Positions 16,488 to 25,343 are shown, counted from the stretch's first letter. The stretch: DNA of 64,000 nucleotides from Fibrobacter succinogenes (GCA_902761355.1 CACWJY010000003.1:150931-214930); one strand, 5' to 3'. Notes: generated by a model not told the origin, from the letters alone. Made by a program: numbers and translations.

Positions 16488-17765
16488 TTACCCCACCTCC
16501 ACCTGGCCGTTCATGAGGAGCGGGAGGAGTTTGTCACGGAGAGCGGTGAGGCGAATGATTTCTCGTTCGATTACGCCACGTTGTTCATAAATAGCAGAAA
16601 CCTTTTCATTAAACGCCTTCAAAATGTCTTCTGTCGGCCATGCAAATAGAGATTTATCAAAATGTCCTTTTGTCAAGTTATTGATTCCTGTTCCGGAGCA
16701 TGTTTGACGAATGTATTTGATGAATATCTCAGAATGCAGATAGCAATCAATGAAATACCCGGCCTCTTCATTGGGGGTAAATTTACTGCAGAATGCACCA
16801 AAAGAATGCGGCATATCATATAGGGCCAAGGCAGACTTACCAACATGCTCTTTACTACCGCTAGACATTGTCATCACAATATCAAATTTGGAAATTTTCT
16901 GTTCTTCCGCAACTAAATCGGAGGAAACAAAGACGTCATTACTGTCAAACACAAATCTGCTTCCAGAAATGTTGTTGCCTCTCAATATTTGAACCACATT
17001 GGAATCCGTTTTACTTTTCTCGTCATCAGAACTGTAAGAAACGCCCCTCACGGATGTCGTCACATCATTTACATTTTTCACTTCCCAGCCCACAGGGATT
17101 TCGCGTTTGAGGGTTGGGTTGTAGGTCATGGGGCCGCCGGTGGTTTTGTAGGAGTGGCCGTTTTTGTCGGGGAAGTCGAATTGGACGAACCAGTAGTCGT
17201 ATAGGCGTTTTGCCATTGCTTCGAGTTTCTGGTTCATCTTTTTGTTCAGGGCGATTTTGTCGTCTAATGCAGATAGGACGGAGGCAATTTTCTTTTGCTC
17301 CGGCAAAGGGGGAACAAATATTGGAAATTCCCCTATTTGTTTGCCACTAATATGAGGTATTGCAGACCCCGTTTTTATCGTATTAACATACTCAATAAAC
17401 CTTGGCGAGGAAACATAATGCCAAATATAATGTTGATCAATACCTTTTTTTGCTCTAACACATGCGACTCGTTGAACTAACAGAAGAGGCAAATCCGTTT
17501 GTTTAATCAACGCAAAATTTTTTCCAACTTTAGAGCCATCCATTCCAATGACTATATCATTTTCCTTTAGAAAATACGCTTCTAAATTATCAGTGATATC
17601 ACTCCACCATCTAGACTCATCTCCAAACCTTAGTGTTCTTTCCGAAACATTCATTCCACGAACAAGACGTATACCAATGCCATTTTCGTTAAACCGTTCA
17701 CTTTCGAAAGGAAAACCAACAGATATATCCGCAATATCGCCCAATTTGTATTTCGTCAATTCCAT
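16488..17765 (-). CDS. hsdS: Type I restriction enzyme specificity subunit HsdS
   Basis: A 425-residue protein. The ATG at 17765 ('MELTKYKLGDIADISVGF') is taken rather than the upstream TTG at 17780. Two target-recognition half-repeats are visible. Each begins with 'LGDIADISVGFPF'-like or 'VNDVTTSVRGVSY'-like sequence and ends in a helical spacer: 'PPLPEQKKIASVLSALDDKI' after the first and 'RGVIEREIIRLTALRDKLLP' after the second. This is the standard TRD-CR-TRD-CR order for reading a bipartite site. It is separated from hsdM by a small membrane-protein gene and repeat sequences. Confidence 0.93.
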   Translation of the reverse strand: MELTKYKLGDIADISVGFPFESERFNENGIGIRLVRGMNVSERTLRFGDESRWWSDITDNLEAYFLKENDIVIGMDGSKVGKNFALIKQTDLPLLLVQRVACVRAKKGIDQHYIWHYVSSPRFIEYVNTIKTGSAIPHISGKQIGEFPIFVPPLPEQKKIASVLSALDDKIALNKKMNQKLEAMAKRLYDYWFVQFDFPDKNGHSYKTTGGPMTYNPTLKREIPVGWEVKNVNDVTTSVRGVSYSSDDEKSKTDSNVVQILRGNNISGSRFVFDSNDVFVSSDLVAEEQKISKFDIVMTMSSGSKEHVGKSALALYDMPHSFGAFCSKFTPNEEAGYFIDCYLHSEIFIKYIRQTCSGTGINNLTKGHFDKSLFAWPTEDILKAFNEKVSAIYEQRGVIEREIIRLTALRDKLLPLLMNGQVEVG

Positions 17766-17790
17766 AATCTTTTTTCTCAAGCTTTCACTT

Positions 17791-17825
17791 AGATTGCTTC
17801 GTCGCTATCGCTCCTCGCAATGACG
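17791..17825. repeat. REP-like repeat between hsdS and the small gene
   Basis: AGATTGCTTCGTCGCTATCG followed by CTCCTCGCAATGACG. The same element, with ATTGC-TCGTC at one end and CTCGCAATGACG at the other, recurs at 26021-26054 and 55161-55195. The ends are partly complementary, so it can fold as a hairpin. Confidence 0.75.
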
Positions 17826-18089
17826 CTACCTTTCACCTAATTGTTTATCCAAGAAAATATCTTCTTCAAGTTCTTTGGTTGCACCAGCGAGTCTAGCCAA
17901 CGGAGAAGCATTTGCTATTCGCCTTGCTTCTTTTCTATTCTTTATTTCTCGTTTACACTTTTCTTCCTGTCTTTTTTCGGCTTTTACGGCATCATCATGT
18001 TGCTGCTTTGCAATATTTTTGGAAACCTTAACTGCCCAAATAGCAACAAATAGAGAGGCTAAACTAATACAAATCGCAATAATATCCAT
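17826..18089 (-). CDS. Small membrane-anchored protein within the hsd cluster
   Basis: An 87-residue protein. The N terminus 'MDIIAICISLASLFVAIWAV' is a single transmembrane anchor. The rest is strongly charged and probably a helical cytoplasmic tail ('KAEKRQEEKCKREIKNRKEA'). I do not recognise a family. It lies between hsdM and hsdS and is read in the same direction, so it is probably cotranscribed. Repeats flank it on both sides, so it may have been inserted into the operon. A role in placing the restriction enzyme at the membrane is speculation. Confidence 0.55.
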   Translation of the reverse strand: MDIIAICISLASLFVAIWAVKVSKNIAKQQHDDAVKAEKRQEEKCKREIKNRKEARRIANASPLARLAGATKELEEDIFLDKQLGER

Positions 18090-18120
18090 AACTATTTCTT
18101 TCCTAGATCCTTCGACTTCC

Positions 18121-18199
18121 CCTATCGCGCTTCGCGCTCCAGAGTCCGCTCAGGATGACAAGTACTGTGTGGATCCTATCGCTGCGCTCCAGGATGACG
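18121..18199. repeat. Imperfect direct repeats upstream of the small gene
   Basis: CCTATCGCGCTTCGCGCTCC with ...CAGGATGAC (18121-18158) is echoed by CCTATCGCTGCGCTCCAGGA with TGACGC (18174-18199). This is a short GC-rich repeat block in the 115-bp gap between hsdM and the small gene, unlike the flanking coding DNA. Confidence 0.5.
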
Positions 18200-18204
18200 C
18201 AGAC

Positions 18205-19854
18205 CTAATTGAATTTCAAGTTACTCAACTGTTTCTGGATTTCCTTTTCGAGTTTGTGGCTTTCGGCGAACATGGCGGCGAGTTCTTCGGTGTCGGCTTT
18301 CATCTGGGCGTTGAATTCGTCGGCGGTAATATCCACGTAGTCTATCTTGATGTCGAAATACTGGCCGGCGCTCAGGCTGTAGCCTTTTTCCTTGACTTCG
18401 CCGTAGGTCACGACTACGCTGAAGTCTTCGACGGCTTTGGCCTTGCGGAAGGTGGTCACGATTTTCTCGATTTCGTCGTCTTCGAGGCGGACTTTCTTGA
18501 GGCCGTTCGCGTCCTTGTATTCCTTGCCGAGTTTGCTTGCGTCAACGAGGGTGACTTTGTCGTTGTCGGTCTTTTTGCGGGTCTTGTCGAAGAAGAGCAC
18601 GCTCACGTTGGTGCCGGTGTTCGCGAATACGTTGCTCGGCATGCTGACCACGCCATAGACGATGTGTTCGTCAACGATGCGTTCGAGGATTTTGTGCTCG
18701 ATGCCGGATTTCGCGGTGATGAACCCGGTGGGGATGACAATGGCGCCCTTGCCGCCTGCCTTGATGCTGTTCACCACGTGCTGGATAAAGCAGGTGTAGA
18801 TGGCCATGCTTTCCTTTTTCTTGTTCGGGACTTTCGGCACGCCTGCCCAAAAACGGGCGTTCCATTTCTTTTCGATGTCGTCGCGGGTGTCGCTGAAGTC
18901 CATCTTGAAGGGCGGATTGCTCACAACATAATCGAACTGCTTGAGGCTCTTGCCGTCGTCGCTCTTGTGGTAGGGTTCCAGGAGGGTGTCGCCCTGCACG
19001 GCGTGATCGAGGCTCGAAACGAGTCCGTTCAACAGCAGGTTCAGTTTGAGCATTTTGTTACTGCGCTGCGAGATGTCTTGCGCAAAGATGGTGCAGCGGT
19101 CTTCGCCAATCTGGTGGCTGAGCGCCATGAGCAAGGTGCCGGTGCCTGCGCTGGGGTCGTAGCATTCTACGTTGTGCAAGTCGGCGTTGTCGCCCACCAA
19201 CAGGCGGGCCATGATTTTCGCGATGGCCTTGGGGGTGTAATATTCGGCGTACTTGCCGCCGCCTGCGGTGTTGTAGTCCTTGAGTAGGTATTCGAAGATA
19301 TCCGAGAAAAAGTCGTAGTGTTCGGCAAAGGCGTCTTCGAAGCTGAAATTCACGAGTTTATCGACAAGGGCGCGGGCGAAGTTTGCACGCTGGGCGTCGT
19401 CGGTCACGAAGATGGTGAGCTTTTCGAAGATGGGGATTTTCGTTTCTTGCGCGGTCTTGGTGTAGAATACATCCAAGTTGTCCTTCGCGATGGCGACCAT
19501 GGTTTCGTCAAAAATGACGTCGAAATCGCCCTTGGCCTGCTTGTTCCAGAGGTTTGCAATCAAGTAGTCGGGCTTGAACACCGGGACTTCGGGCGGCAAG
19601 AAGAGGCTCACTTTTTCGCGGTCGGCCTTGGAGAGTTTCGCGTATTCCTCTTCCCACTTTTCGGATTTTTTGAGGGCCTTCAGGCAAGGGTCGTTGATTT
19701 TCTTGAGTTCGTAGCCGAACTTGTCGGCCATAAACTTGTACAGAAACACCTGGGTGATAATCTTGTATTCGTTGCCGTCATTGCCCATGCCGTACGTTTG
19801 GCAAGTGGCCTTGAGAGAGTCAATAAGGGCAATGGTCTTGTCTTTGATGTTCAT
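18205..19854 (-). CDS. hsdM: Type I restriction enzyme methyltransferase subunit HsdM
   Basis: A 549-residue N6-adenine methyltransferase. The AdoMet-binding loop 'YDPSAGTGTLLMAL' lies near residues 226-240. The catalytic motif IV 'NPPFKMDF' near 312 is the adenine-type [ND]PP[FY]. The N-terminal helical HsdM domain is present ('TYGMGNDGNEYKIITQVFLY'). It starts one base after the end of hsdR on the same strand, so the genes are transcribed together. It pairs with HsdS to methylate and with HsdR for restriction. Confidence 0.95.
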   Translation of the reverse strand: MNIKDKTIALIDSLKATCQTYGMGNDGNEYKIITQVFLYKFMADKFGYELKKINDPCLKALKKSEKWEEEYAKLSKADREKVSLFLPPEVPVFKPDYLIANLWNKQAKGDFDVIFDETMVAIAKDNLDVFYTKTAQETKIPIFEKLTIFVTDDAQRANFARALVDKLVNFSFEDAFAEHYDFFSDIFEYLLKDYNTAGGGKYAEYYTPKAIAKIMARLLVGDNADLHNVECYDPSAGTGTLLMALSHQIGEDRCTIFAQDISQRSNKMLKLNLLLNGLVSSLDHAVQGDTLLEPYHKSDDGKSLKQFDYVVSNPPFKMDFSDTRDDIEKKWNARFWAGVPKVPNKKKESMAIYTCFIQHVVNSIKAGGKGAIVIPTGFITAKSGIEHKILERIVDEHIVYGVVSMPSNVFANTGTNVSVLFFDKTRKKTDNDKVTLVDASKLGKEYKDANGLKKVRLEDDEIEKIVTTFRKAKAVEDFSVVVTYGEVKEKGYSLSAGQYFDIKIDYVDITADEFNAQMKADTEELAAMFAESHKLEKEIQKQLSNLKFN

Positions 19855-22800
19855 TTAATTTCCGTAGTAGGCGTTATACTGGTTAATATACTGCTTGGCG
19901 ATGCGCTGCTGGATAAACAGGTAATCGGGCATTTCGGGCTTGATTTGCGGGAAGTGCGCGAGTCCGTCTGCGATTTCTTTCATCACGGTCTTGCCGAAGT
20001 AAGCGTCCTGTTTGAGGATGTCGTTGCGATCGAAAACCTTCGCGTCAATCGTTCCCTTGATAGTCAAGAGAGCCTGCACGATTTCTTCGTCGAACTTCGA
20101 GATAATCGGTGCCTGGTGCTTGGGTTCGCGGGCCTTGTTCTCTTCGCGGATGCGCTTGTGAACATAGGCGAATTTTGTATCACCGTTGTACTTGCGCAAA
20201 AGTGCTTCGTTTGATTTGCGGAGTTCTTCAAGGCGTTTCAGGATGTCGTTCATAGCCTGGTTCTGCTCGTTATAAACGGCAAGATTTTCCGGGGTAAAAC
20301 CGTGCTTGTCAAAGATGCGCTTGAACTCCTGTTCCAATTCAACAAATACGGGGTCTTCGTGGTCGAAGTTATCCAGAAATCCGCGAAGAGCACGTTTATA
20401 CTTTTCACGCAGTTCCGTGCCGTTGTCGATGATTTTCAGTTCTTCAGTGCCGATGCAGCTAAAGTTGAACTCGATGTTCATCATGGCTTCGTTCACGGCA
20501 AACTGCGTCGCCTCGCTGTTGGTCCACGCCTCTTTCTGGTTAATCATCGCAATGCGGTGATTCACTTCCGAAAGCATGAGCGGCAACTTTTCGATGTTCA
20601 GCTTTTCAAAGTCCTTTTTAAGGGCCTCGTCACCGAAAGTACGCACAAGGTTCATGGCATCTTTCGCGAGTTCCAACGCCTTGCGCAGTTCTATCAAAAC
20701 CTTCTTGTCTTCAAGGCTAGAAATCTCTGTAGAGAAAACTTCCGCGTTGTCGGTAGTGTAACTGAACAGAGCCTGACGCGCCACCTTCATATGGTTGATA
20801 AGAGCATCCTTATCTTCCATGACCTGGCTGTACATATCGGGCAAGTTATCGTCCGGGTCAGTATCGGCATCATTATAGCGGTTCAGTTCCTGCAAATATG
20901 CGGCATTGGTCTCGTCGAAATTCTTCTTGATGTCGGCAAAGTCAATCAAGAACCCGCGTTTCATGTTCTTGTACGGGCGATTCACACGAGTAATTGCCTG
21001 CAACAAATTATGATCTTCGATTTTGCGACCGAAATACAAACGCTTAAGACGCGGTGCATCAAAGCCCGTCAGCAACATGTTGTAAACAATCAGAATATCA
21101 ATCGTGTAGTTCTTCTTGAAATCGTTGATAATCTGCTTGCGGGTTTCCTTGTCGTCGCTATCGAAGAGAATCAGGCCCGCTTTCAAGTTGATTTTCTGGA
21201 TGCGGTTTTCATTGAGTTCGTCCTGAATCTCGTTGAAGAACTTGTACAAGTTTCGCGCCTGTTCCGAAGATTCAGCAATAATCATGCCGCCAAGGTCGTT
21301 GTCGCCCTGCATGGCACGGAACTTCACCAAATCATTGATGATGTAGCGGAGCAACGCCTTCACGTATGTGGGGTGCCGAATAATCATGTCCTTCGAGACA
21401 GAACCCTTCTCCACCAGTTTCTGTACGCTTTCGTAAGCATCGTTCAGTTTTTTGCGGTAACTGGTTTCGATATCTTCGCGAATAATCTTTAGCGTGTAGC
21501 CGTCTTGAATGGAACGGTCGTAATAATACGTGTGGAAGTAATCGCCAAAGACCTTGCAACTCGCCTTTTCACTCCCGATGAGCGGTGTGCCGGTAAGTGC
21601 AATCTTGATGGCGTTCTTGTCGGCATTGAAAAGGTTCGAAAGGAAACATCCGCCCGGTTTGTAGCCGCGATGCGCTTCGTCCATAATGAACACGCGTTGC
21701 AAATTCGTGGCGTAATTCGGGATTTCCACTTTCTCGGTGTCATTTTCAAACTTCTGAATGTTCACCACGGTAATTTCATCGACACCGGCGTTGCCCTGCA
21801 AGGCCTGCTGCGTGCGGAACTGTTCCATGAGTTCCGTGCGGGAATTCGCCGTAGTCACCTTGAGGCCACGATTGCTCAATTCTTCGGTCGCCTGCTCCAG
21901 CAAATCCAGACGGTCCACAATAAAGTAAAATTTCGCAACCTTGTTCCGCTTGGCGTAATAGTCCTTGAGGACTTTGCTCAAGTGGTACGAAAGGGCCGTC
22001 TTGCCCGAACCCTGCGTATGCCACACAATGCCAGAAGTCGCACCCGCCGCCAGTTTTTCACGGATAATCATGGCCGCAAAAAATTGCTGGTAACGCATGA
22101 TATGCTTTTCGTGGCGGCTCTCGATTTGACCGTCCTTCTCTTTTTCGACATGCAAATAAGCGATGCCGTACTTGAGCAAAAAGAGCAAGCGCTCTGGGCT
22201 TACCATAGAAGTAAGCACACGGTTTGTGGGCGTGTTGATATCGAGATTCGTCTTGTATTCCGGATTCTCTTTCAATACCGGAACATTGAAATCCATCAGC
22301 ACTCTCTTTTCGAGATCCGCAGGAATTGGCAAATATGGATAATTGGCATGGAACGGCGCAATCGCTGCACGCTTGGGATTCTCTTCCCTAAAGCAGTTGA
22401 AACGCGCTTCGTTTTTCGCAGCCGTGCAATAGAACACACCTTCAATCGGGACGACACCGCCCTTGGCATCATACTCCATATTGTTGGAGAAAATCATCAA
22501 CTGCGTGATGTTAATGAAGCGGCGGAACTTTTTCTTCGGAAAGCGCTCATCGTTCATCCGCTTACTTTCGGCCACCATGCCGCCCACATTGTTCGGCTTC
22601 TTGACCTCGATAAATACAAGCGGGAGCCCGTTGATGAACAGCGTAATGTCGGGACGGAAACTTTCATCACCATTGCGACAAGTGAATTCTGCTGTGCAAT
22701 GATAAGTGTTGTTTTCCGGGTGTTCAAAATCAATCAAGCGAAGCGGAGAATAGATGGTCAAGCGTTTGTAAAACTGCTGACCCAAATCGTCGTCATCCAG

Positions 22801-23043
22801 TTCCTTTTGAATATCCGAAAGAACGCTCTTCGCAGAAACATTCGCAGTCGGATTCAGCTTCTTGAACTGTTCCGCAAAAATGTCCACAAGGATGTTTGTT
22901 TCGGGATCATAAGGGATTGTCGATGTTCCGTTAGATGTTGCTCCGGACTCCGAAATTTTGCCCAAATACGTATAGCCAATGCGAGCCAAATGCTGAATCG
23001 CAGTCAGTTGAACGCGCGTTGCTTCCGTAAAAAGATTAGGCAT
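19855..23043 (-). CDS. hsdR: Type I restriction enzyme endonuclease/translocase subunit HsdR
   Basis: A 1062-residue protein. The nuclease motif 'PDITLFINGLPLVFIEVKKP' (PD...ExK) lies near residues 133-153. The SF2 translocase follows: Walker A 'TQGSGKTALSYHL' near 343, DEAH box 'VFIMDEAHRGYK' near 453, motif III 'ALTGTPLIG', and motif VI 'QAITRVNRPYK' near 690. The C-terminal helical part is the usual HsdM-binding region. It is the first gene of the hsd operon. Length and motif order are normal, so it should be active. Confidence 0.95.
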   Translation of the reverse strand: MPNLFTEATRVQLTAIQHLARIGYTYLGKISESGATSNGTSTIPYDPETNILVDIFAEQFKKLNPTANVSAKSVLSDIQKELDDDDLGQQFYKRLTIYSPLRLIDFEHPENNTYHCTAEFTCRNGDESFRPDITLFINGLPLVFIEVKKPNNVGGMVAESKRMNDERFPKKKFRRFINITQLMIFSNNMEYDAKGGVVPIEGVFYCTAAKNEARFNCFREENPKRAAIAPFHANYPYLPIPADLEKRVLMDFNVPVLKENPEYKTNLDINTPTNRVLTSMVSPERLLFLLKYGIAYLHVEKEKDGQIESRHEKHIMRYQQFFAAMIIREKLAAGATSGIVWHTQGSGKTALSYHLSKVLKDYYAKRNKVAKFYFIVDRLDLLEQATEELSNRGLKVTTANSRTELMEQFRTQQALQGNAGVDEITVVNIQKFENDTEKVEIPNYATNLQRVFIMDEAHRGYKPGGCFLSNLFNADKNAIKIALTGTPLIGSEKASCKVFGDYFHTYYYDRSIQDGYTLKIIREDIETSYRKKLNDAYESVQKLVEKGSVSKDMIIRHPTYVKALLRYIINDLVKFRAMQGDNDLGGMIIAESSEQARNLYKFFNEIQDELNENRIQKINLKAGLILFDSDDKETRKQIINDFKKNYTIDILIVYNMLLTGFDAPRLKRLYFGRKIEDHNLLQAITRVNRPYKNMKRGFLIDFADIKKNFDETNAAYLQELNRYNDADTDPDDNLPDMYSQVMEDKDALINHMKVARQALFSYTTDNAEVFSTEISSLEDKKVLIELRKALELAKDAMNLVRTFGDEALKKDFEKLNIEKLPLMLSEVNHRIAMINQKEAWTNSEATQFAVNEAMMNIEFNFSCIGTEELKIIDNGTELREKYKRALRGFLDNFDHEDPVFVELEQEFKRIFDKHGFTPENLAVYNEQNQAMNDILKRLEELRKSNEALLRKYNGDTKFAYVHKRIREENKAREPKHQAPIISKFDEEIVQALLTIKGTIDAKVFDRNDILKQDAYFGKTVMKEIADGLAHFPQIKPEMPDYLFIQQRIAKQYINQYNAYYGN

Positions 23044-23254
23044 AAAATCAGTACCACTTATGTATAAACTACCATAATGAATATAAGTTTTTACGCAGTC
23101 ACTAAAGTGGCTCCGCGAAAAAAAATTTGACTTTCAACGCATCTGAAAAAAATCCTTTTTCACCTCTTGACAAGTAGTGCACAAAAGTGTAGTTTTAGGT
23201 AGTCTTAGATAAAACATCTGCGTTTAAAAAGCATGTACGCAGAAAGGAGTATGA
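23044..23254. promoter_or_regulatory. Divergent promoter gap between hsdR and a small plus-strand gene
   Basis: TTGACA (23167-23172), a 17-bp spacer and TAGTTT (23190-23195) make a fair plus-strand promoter. AGAAAGGAG (23241-23249) is the ribosome site of the next gene. A minus-strand promoter for hsdR must also lie here, but I could not assign it. Confidence 0.45.
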
Positions 23255-23425
23255 ATGTATAGTACCGCCAGCGGCACCGTCACCGACGCCCAAGCCGCCG
23301 AAATCGATTCCCTCAACAACGAAATCTGGAAAAACTTCTGGAGCATCCCCCGCGAAAAGCGAACCAAGGCCGATTGGGAAAAGCTGCTCGACATCCAAAT
23401 ATTGGTGAAAAAGGGGCGAAAATAG
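23255..23425 (+). CDS. Small uncharacterised protein, 56 residues
   Basis: ATG at 23255 follows AGAAAGGAG. An overlapping ATG at 23251 meets a stop after three codons. The product has no signal peptide, is mostly helical, and has a Trp-rich centre ('NNEIWKNFWSIPREKRTKAD'). Good ribosome site, a promoter upstream and a terminator just after it argue that it is a real gene. I do not recognise it. It precedes the HicAB pair. Confidence 0.55.
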   Translation: MYSTASGTVTDAQAAEIDSLNNEIWKNFWSIPREKRTKADWEKLLDIQILVKKGRK

Positions 23426-23446
23426 AGGAGCATTCTCTATTTTTAT
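23421..23446 (+). terminator. Short hairpin with T-tract after the 56-residue gene
   Basis: AATAGAG (23421-23427) pairs with CTCTATT (23435-23441) around GAGCATT and is followed by more T residues. The stem includes the stop codon of the small gene. Confidence 0.45.
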
Positions 23447-23457
23447 AAATAATTATA

Positions 23458-23486
23458 TTGACAAATAAATAAATATATTGTATTTT
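23458..23486 (+). promoter_or_regulatory. Promoter of hicAB; transcript may be leaderless
   Basis: TTGACA (23458-23463), exactly 17 bp, then TATTTT (23481-23486). The hicA ATG begins only 6 bases after the -10 box, where transcription would start, and no Shine-Dalgarno sequence precedes it. Confidence 0.6.
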
Positions 23487-23491
23487 AAACA

Positions 23492-23668
23492 ATGAAATTT
23501 AAAGAAATCTGCGACTACGCAAAGAAAAGAGGCTGGGAACTAGGGCGAATCAGCGGCGATCACCACATATTCGTGAAGCAAGGCAAACGCCCCGTCCCCA
23601 TACAACGAAACAAGCACGAGATAGAAGGAGTCTATCTCAAGCGCATCTTGAAACAGTTTGACCAGTAG
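23492..23668 (+). CDS. hicA: HicA-like mRNA interferase toxin
   Basis: A 58-residue protein with the dsRBD-like HicA fold. The sequence 'KEICDYAKKRGWELGRISGD' leads into 'HHIFVKQG', and the catalytic His is the one in 'GDHHIF'. 'RPVPIQRN' and 'EIEGVYLKRILKQ' are the usual later strand and helix. HicA cleaves translated mRNA; HicB neutralises it. The gene lies 8 nt before hicB. It is too short for many gene callers to accept. Confidence 0.88.
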   Translation: MKFKEICDYAKKRGWELGRISGDHHIFVKQGKRPVPIQRNKHEIEGVYLKRILKQFDQ

Positions 23669-23676
23669 AGGCGACC

Positions 23677-24096
23677 ATGAATTACGCAGCGAAAATTGAG
23701 AAAGACAAGGACATGGGCTTCGTAGTTTCGTTCCCCGATCTGCCCAACGTGAACGCGTTCGGCGACACGCAGAAGGAGGCCCTCAAACAGGCGAAGGACG
23801 CCCTCGACGGAGCAATGGAATGCGATCTGGATCTCGGCAATACGATGATTCTCCCCAAGACAATACCCGATTCCGACAAGGGGCTCTACCCGGTCGAGCT
23901 TTCCCCGCGAATCGAGATTGCGTACAAACTCTTCGAAGCCCGCAGGGGCCAAAAGAAGAGCGAGGTGGCGCGTCGCGCAAACATCACCCCGCAGGCATAC
24001 CAGCGTTTCGAAACTCCGAAGGGTTCACCCTCCGTCGAGACGCTCTACAAGCTGGCACACGCCCTCGGCAAGCAACTCATAGTCGAGTTTGTGTAG
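23677..24096 (+). CDS. hicB: HicB-like antitoxin with C-terminal DNA-binding domain
   Basis: A 139-residue protein. The N-terminal HicB fold is visible ('GFVVSFPDLPNVNAFGDTQK', 'EALKQAKDALDGAME') and binds HicA. The C-terminal ~65 residues form an XRE-like helix-turn-helix ('KSEVARRANITPQAYQRFET'), expected to repress the hicAB promoter. It ends at a bidirectional terminator. The pair fits the defence-island setting, as a stabiliser or abortive system. Confidence 0.9.
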   Translation: MNYAAKIEKDKDMGFVVSFPDLPNVNAFGDTQKEALKQAKDALDGAMECDLDLGNTMILPKTIPDSDKGLYPVELSPRIEIAYKLFEARRGQKKSEVARRANITPQAYQRFETPKGSPSVETLYKLAHALGKQLIVEFV

Positions 24097-24103
24097 ATAC
24101 AAA

Positions 24104-24134
24104 AAAAAAGTGATAGTAAAACTATCACTTTTTT
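24104..24134. terminator. Bidirectional terminator between hicB and the DUF4062 gene
   Basis: AGTGATAG (24109-24116) and CTATCACT (24122-24129) form the stem, flanked by A-runs on the left and T-runs on the right. It can stop transcription from both convergent genes. Confidence 0.8.
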
Positions 24135-24155
24135 GTCGATATATAATTTAGATGG

Positions 24156-25343
24156 CTAAAATAGCTCATCCGATTCTTTCACAAATTCACCAATATCAGG
24201 AATAATCTCACTTAAATTAATTTTCCTCTTCTCTACATTATATTTTATGGCACATGTTTCTTTAACAGGAGTAAATAAATTATCTGCGTAAATCGTAGTT
24301 TCAAATTCAATTTTTGCACTTTCTTTTAATTCAATAACCAGAAATGGATGAACTATTTTCAGTCGTTCTTTCTGAAGAGAGGTGTCCTTATAGGTAAAAG
24401 AACATACTCCATCCTCTTTTTTTATGAACCCTTCATTGTCAAGTACATTTAATTTTCTCATTACTTCTCTAGAACAAATATCTCGATAAAAAATGTAATT
24501 TCGATTGGTTGCGCCCAGACTACCTATTTCAAATTTTTCATTATCTGACAAGAATTTGATTTCCACAAGATAATCCGTCAAATTAAACTTACTTTTATTA
24601 AGCATCCCGAAAACAATTGGAAATCTTGAATTCGTTTGAATATAGTTTTCACATTTGCTAATGATTCTATCCCGATATTTTTTATATTCATCCTTTTTTG
24701 AAATAAAATCCTCGATTTCTTTACGCTCCAAATAAGGAATAAAAACCTTTTCCTCTATTTCTTTGTCTTTTAATTTGCCATCATCGATTGAAACAAAGGA
24801 TGTATTCACAACCACTTTATCATCATCTTTGTTTCCTTCTAATTCGCGAACTTTTATCTCAAGTTGCCTTGCTAATTTATCATTAAAATCAATTATACTA
24901 ACATATTCCTCAACCAAAGAATTACTTCTTATAGACTCTTTAAATTCATTCAACTTTTTTAATTGTTCCAAATCTATTTGCGAGGGATCTTTGCCTCTCT
25001 TTGAAAAATACAACATAACAGGCTTTCCCGAAGATGACACTCTTTTTATTTCTTCTATTGTGCCACTATCCTCTTTACCCGTCGGCGAACCAATTCTAGT
25101 CCAAAAACAGCCAATCAACAAATCACAATTATCAACAATAGCATTATTTATAACCTCCTGAGGGCGCGTTCCGTAATCTGGAGCAGCATGAGTTTCCCAT
25201 CTCAAAGGCAACAAAACAATCTTTTTGCTAAATGAATTTAGATTGTTCCAATTCTGGATAGCTTTAGTTATAGCATCACGTTCTTCTTCAACATCAGATG
25301 GTGTTGCTATTAGTATACGATAAACTCGACTATCATACGACAT
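24156..25343 (-). CDS. DUF4062 (TIR-like) domain protein
   Basis: A 395-residue protein. The N-terminal ~150 residues match DUF4062, a TIR-related alpha/beta domain found on signalling and defence ATPases: 'YRILIATPSDVEEERDAITK', 'PLRWETHAAPDYGTRPQEVI', 'CDLLIGCFWTRIGSP' and 'SGTIEEIKRVSSSGKPVMLY'. Usually it is joined to an NTPase or caspase domain. Here it is followed by a Lys/Glu-rich linker and a C-terminal region ('RDICSREVMRKLNVLDNEGF') that resembles a winged-helix fold. No P-loop is visible. It ends the defence island. A sensor or effector role is inferred. Confidence 0.72.
   Translation of the reverse strand: MSYDSRVYRILIATPSDVEEERDAITKAIQNWNNLNSFSKKIVLLPLRWETHAAPDYGTRPQEVINNAIVDNCDLLIGCFWTRIGSPTGKEDSGTIEEIKRVSSSGKPVMLYFSKRGKDPSQIDLEQLKKLNEFKESIRSNSLVEEYVSIIDFNDKLARQLEIKVRELEGNKDDDKVVVNTSFVSIDDGKLKDKEIEEKVFIPYLERKEIEDFISKKDEYKKYRDRIISKCENYIQTNSRFPIVFGMLNKSKFNLTDYLVEIKFLSDNEKFEIGSLGATNRNYIFYRDICSREVMRKLNVLDNEGFIKKEDGVCSFTYKDTSLQKERLKIVHPFLVIELKESAKIEFETTIYADNLFTPVKETCAIKYNVEKRKINLSEIIPDIGEFVKESDELF

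Noticed and set aside
17875..23067. Long plus-strand ORFs (17875-19287, 19318-20214, 20302-21492, 21505-23067) opposite the hsd genes
   Set aside because: They are antisense to hsdM and hsdR, which have all family motifs. The products are rich in Val/Phe/His/Gly with no domains, as expected of a mirror of GC-biased codons.
1..25343. CRISPR array or Cas genes in the defence island
   Set aside because: No regularly spaced direct repeats and no Cas protein motifs were seen.
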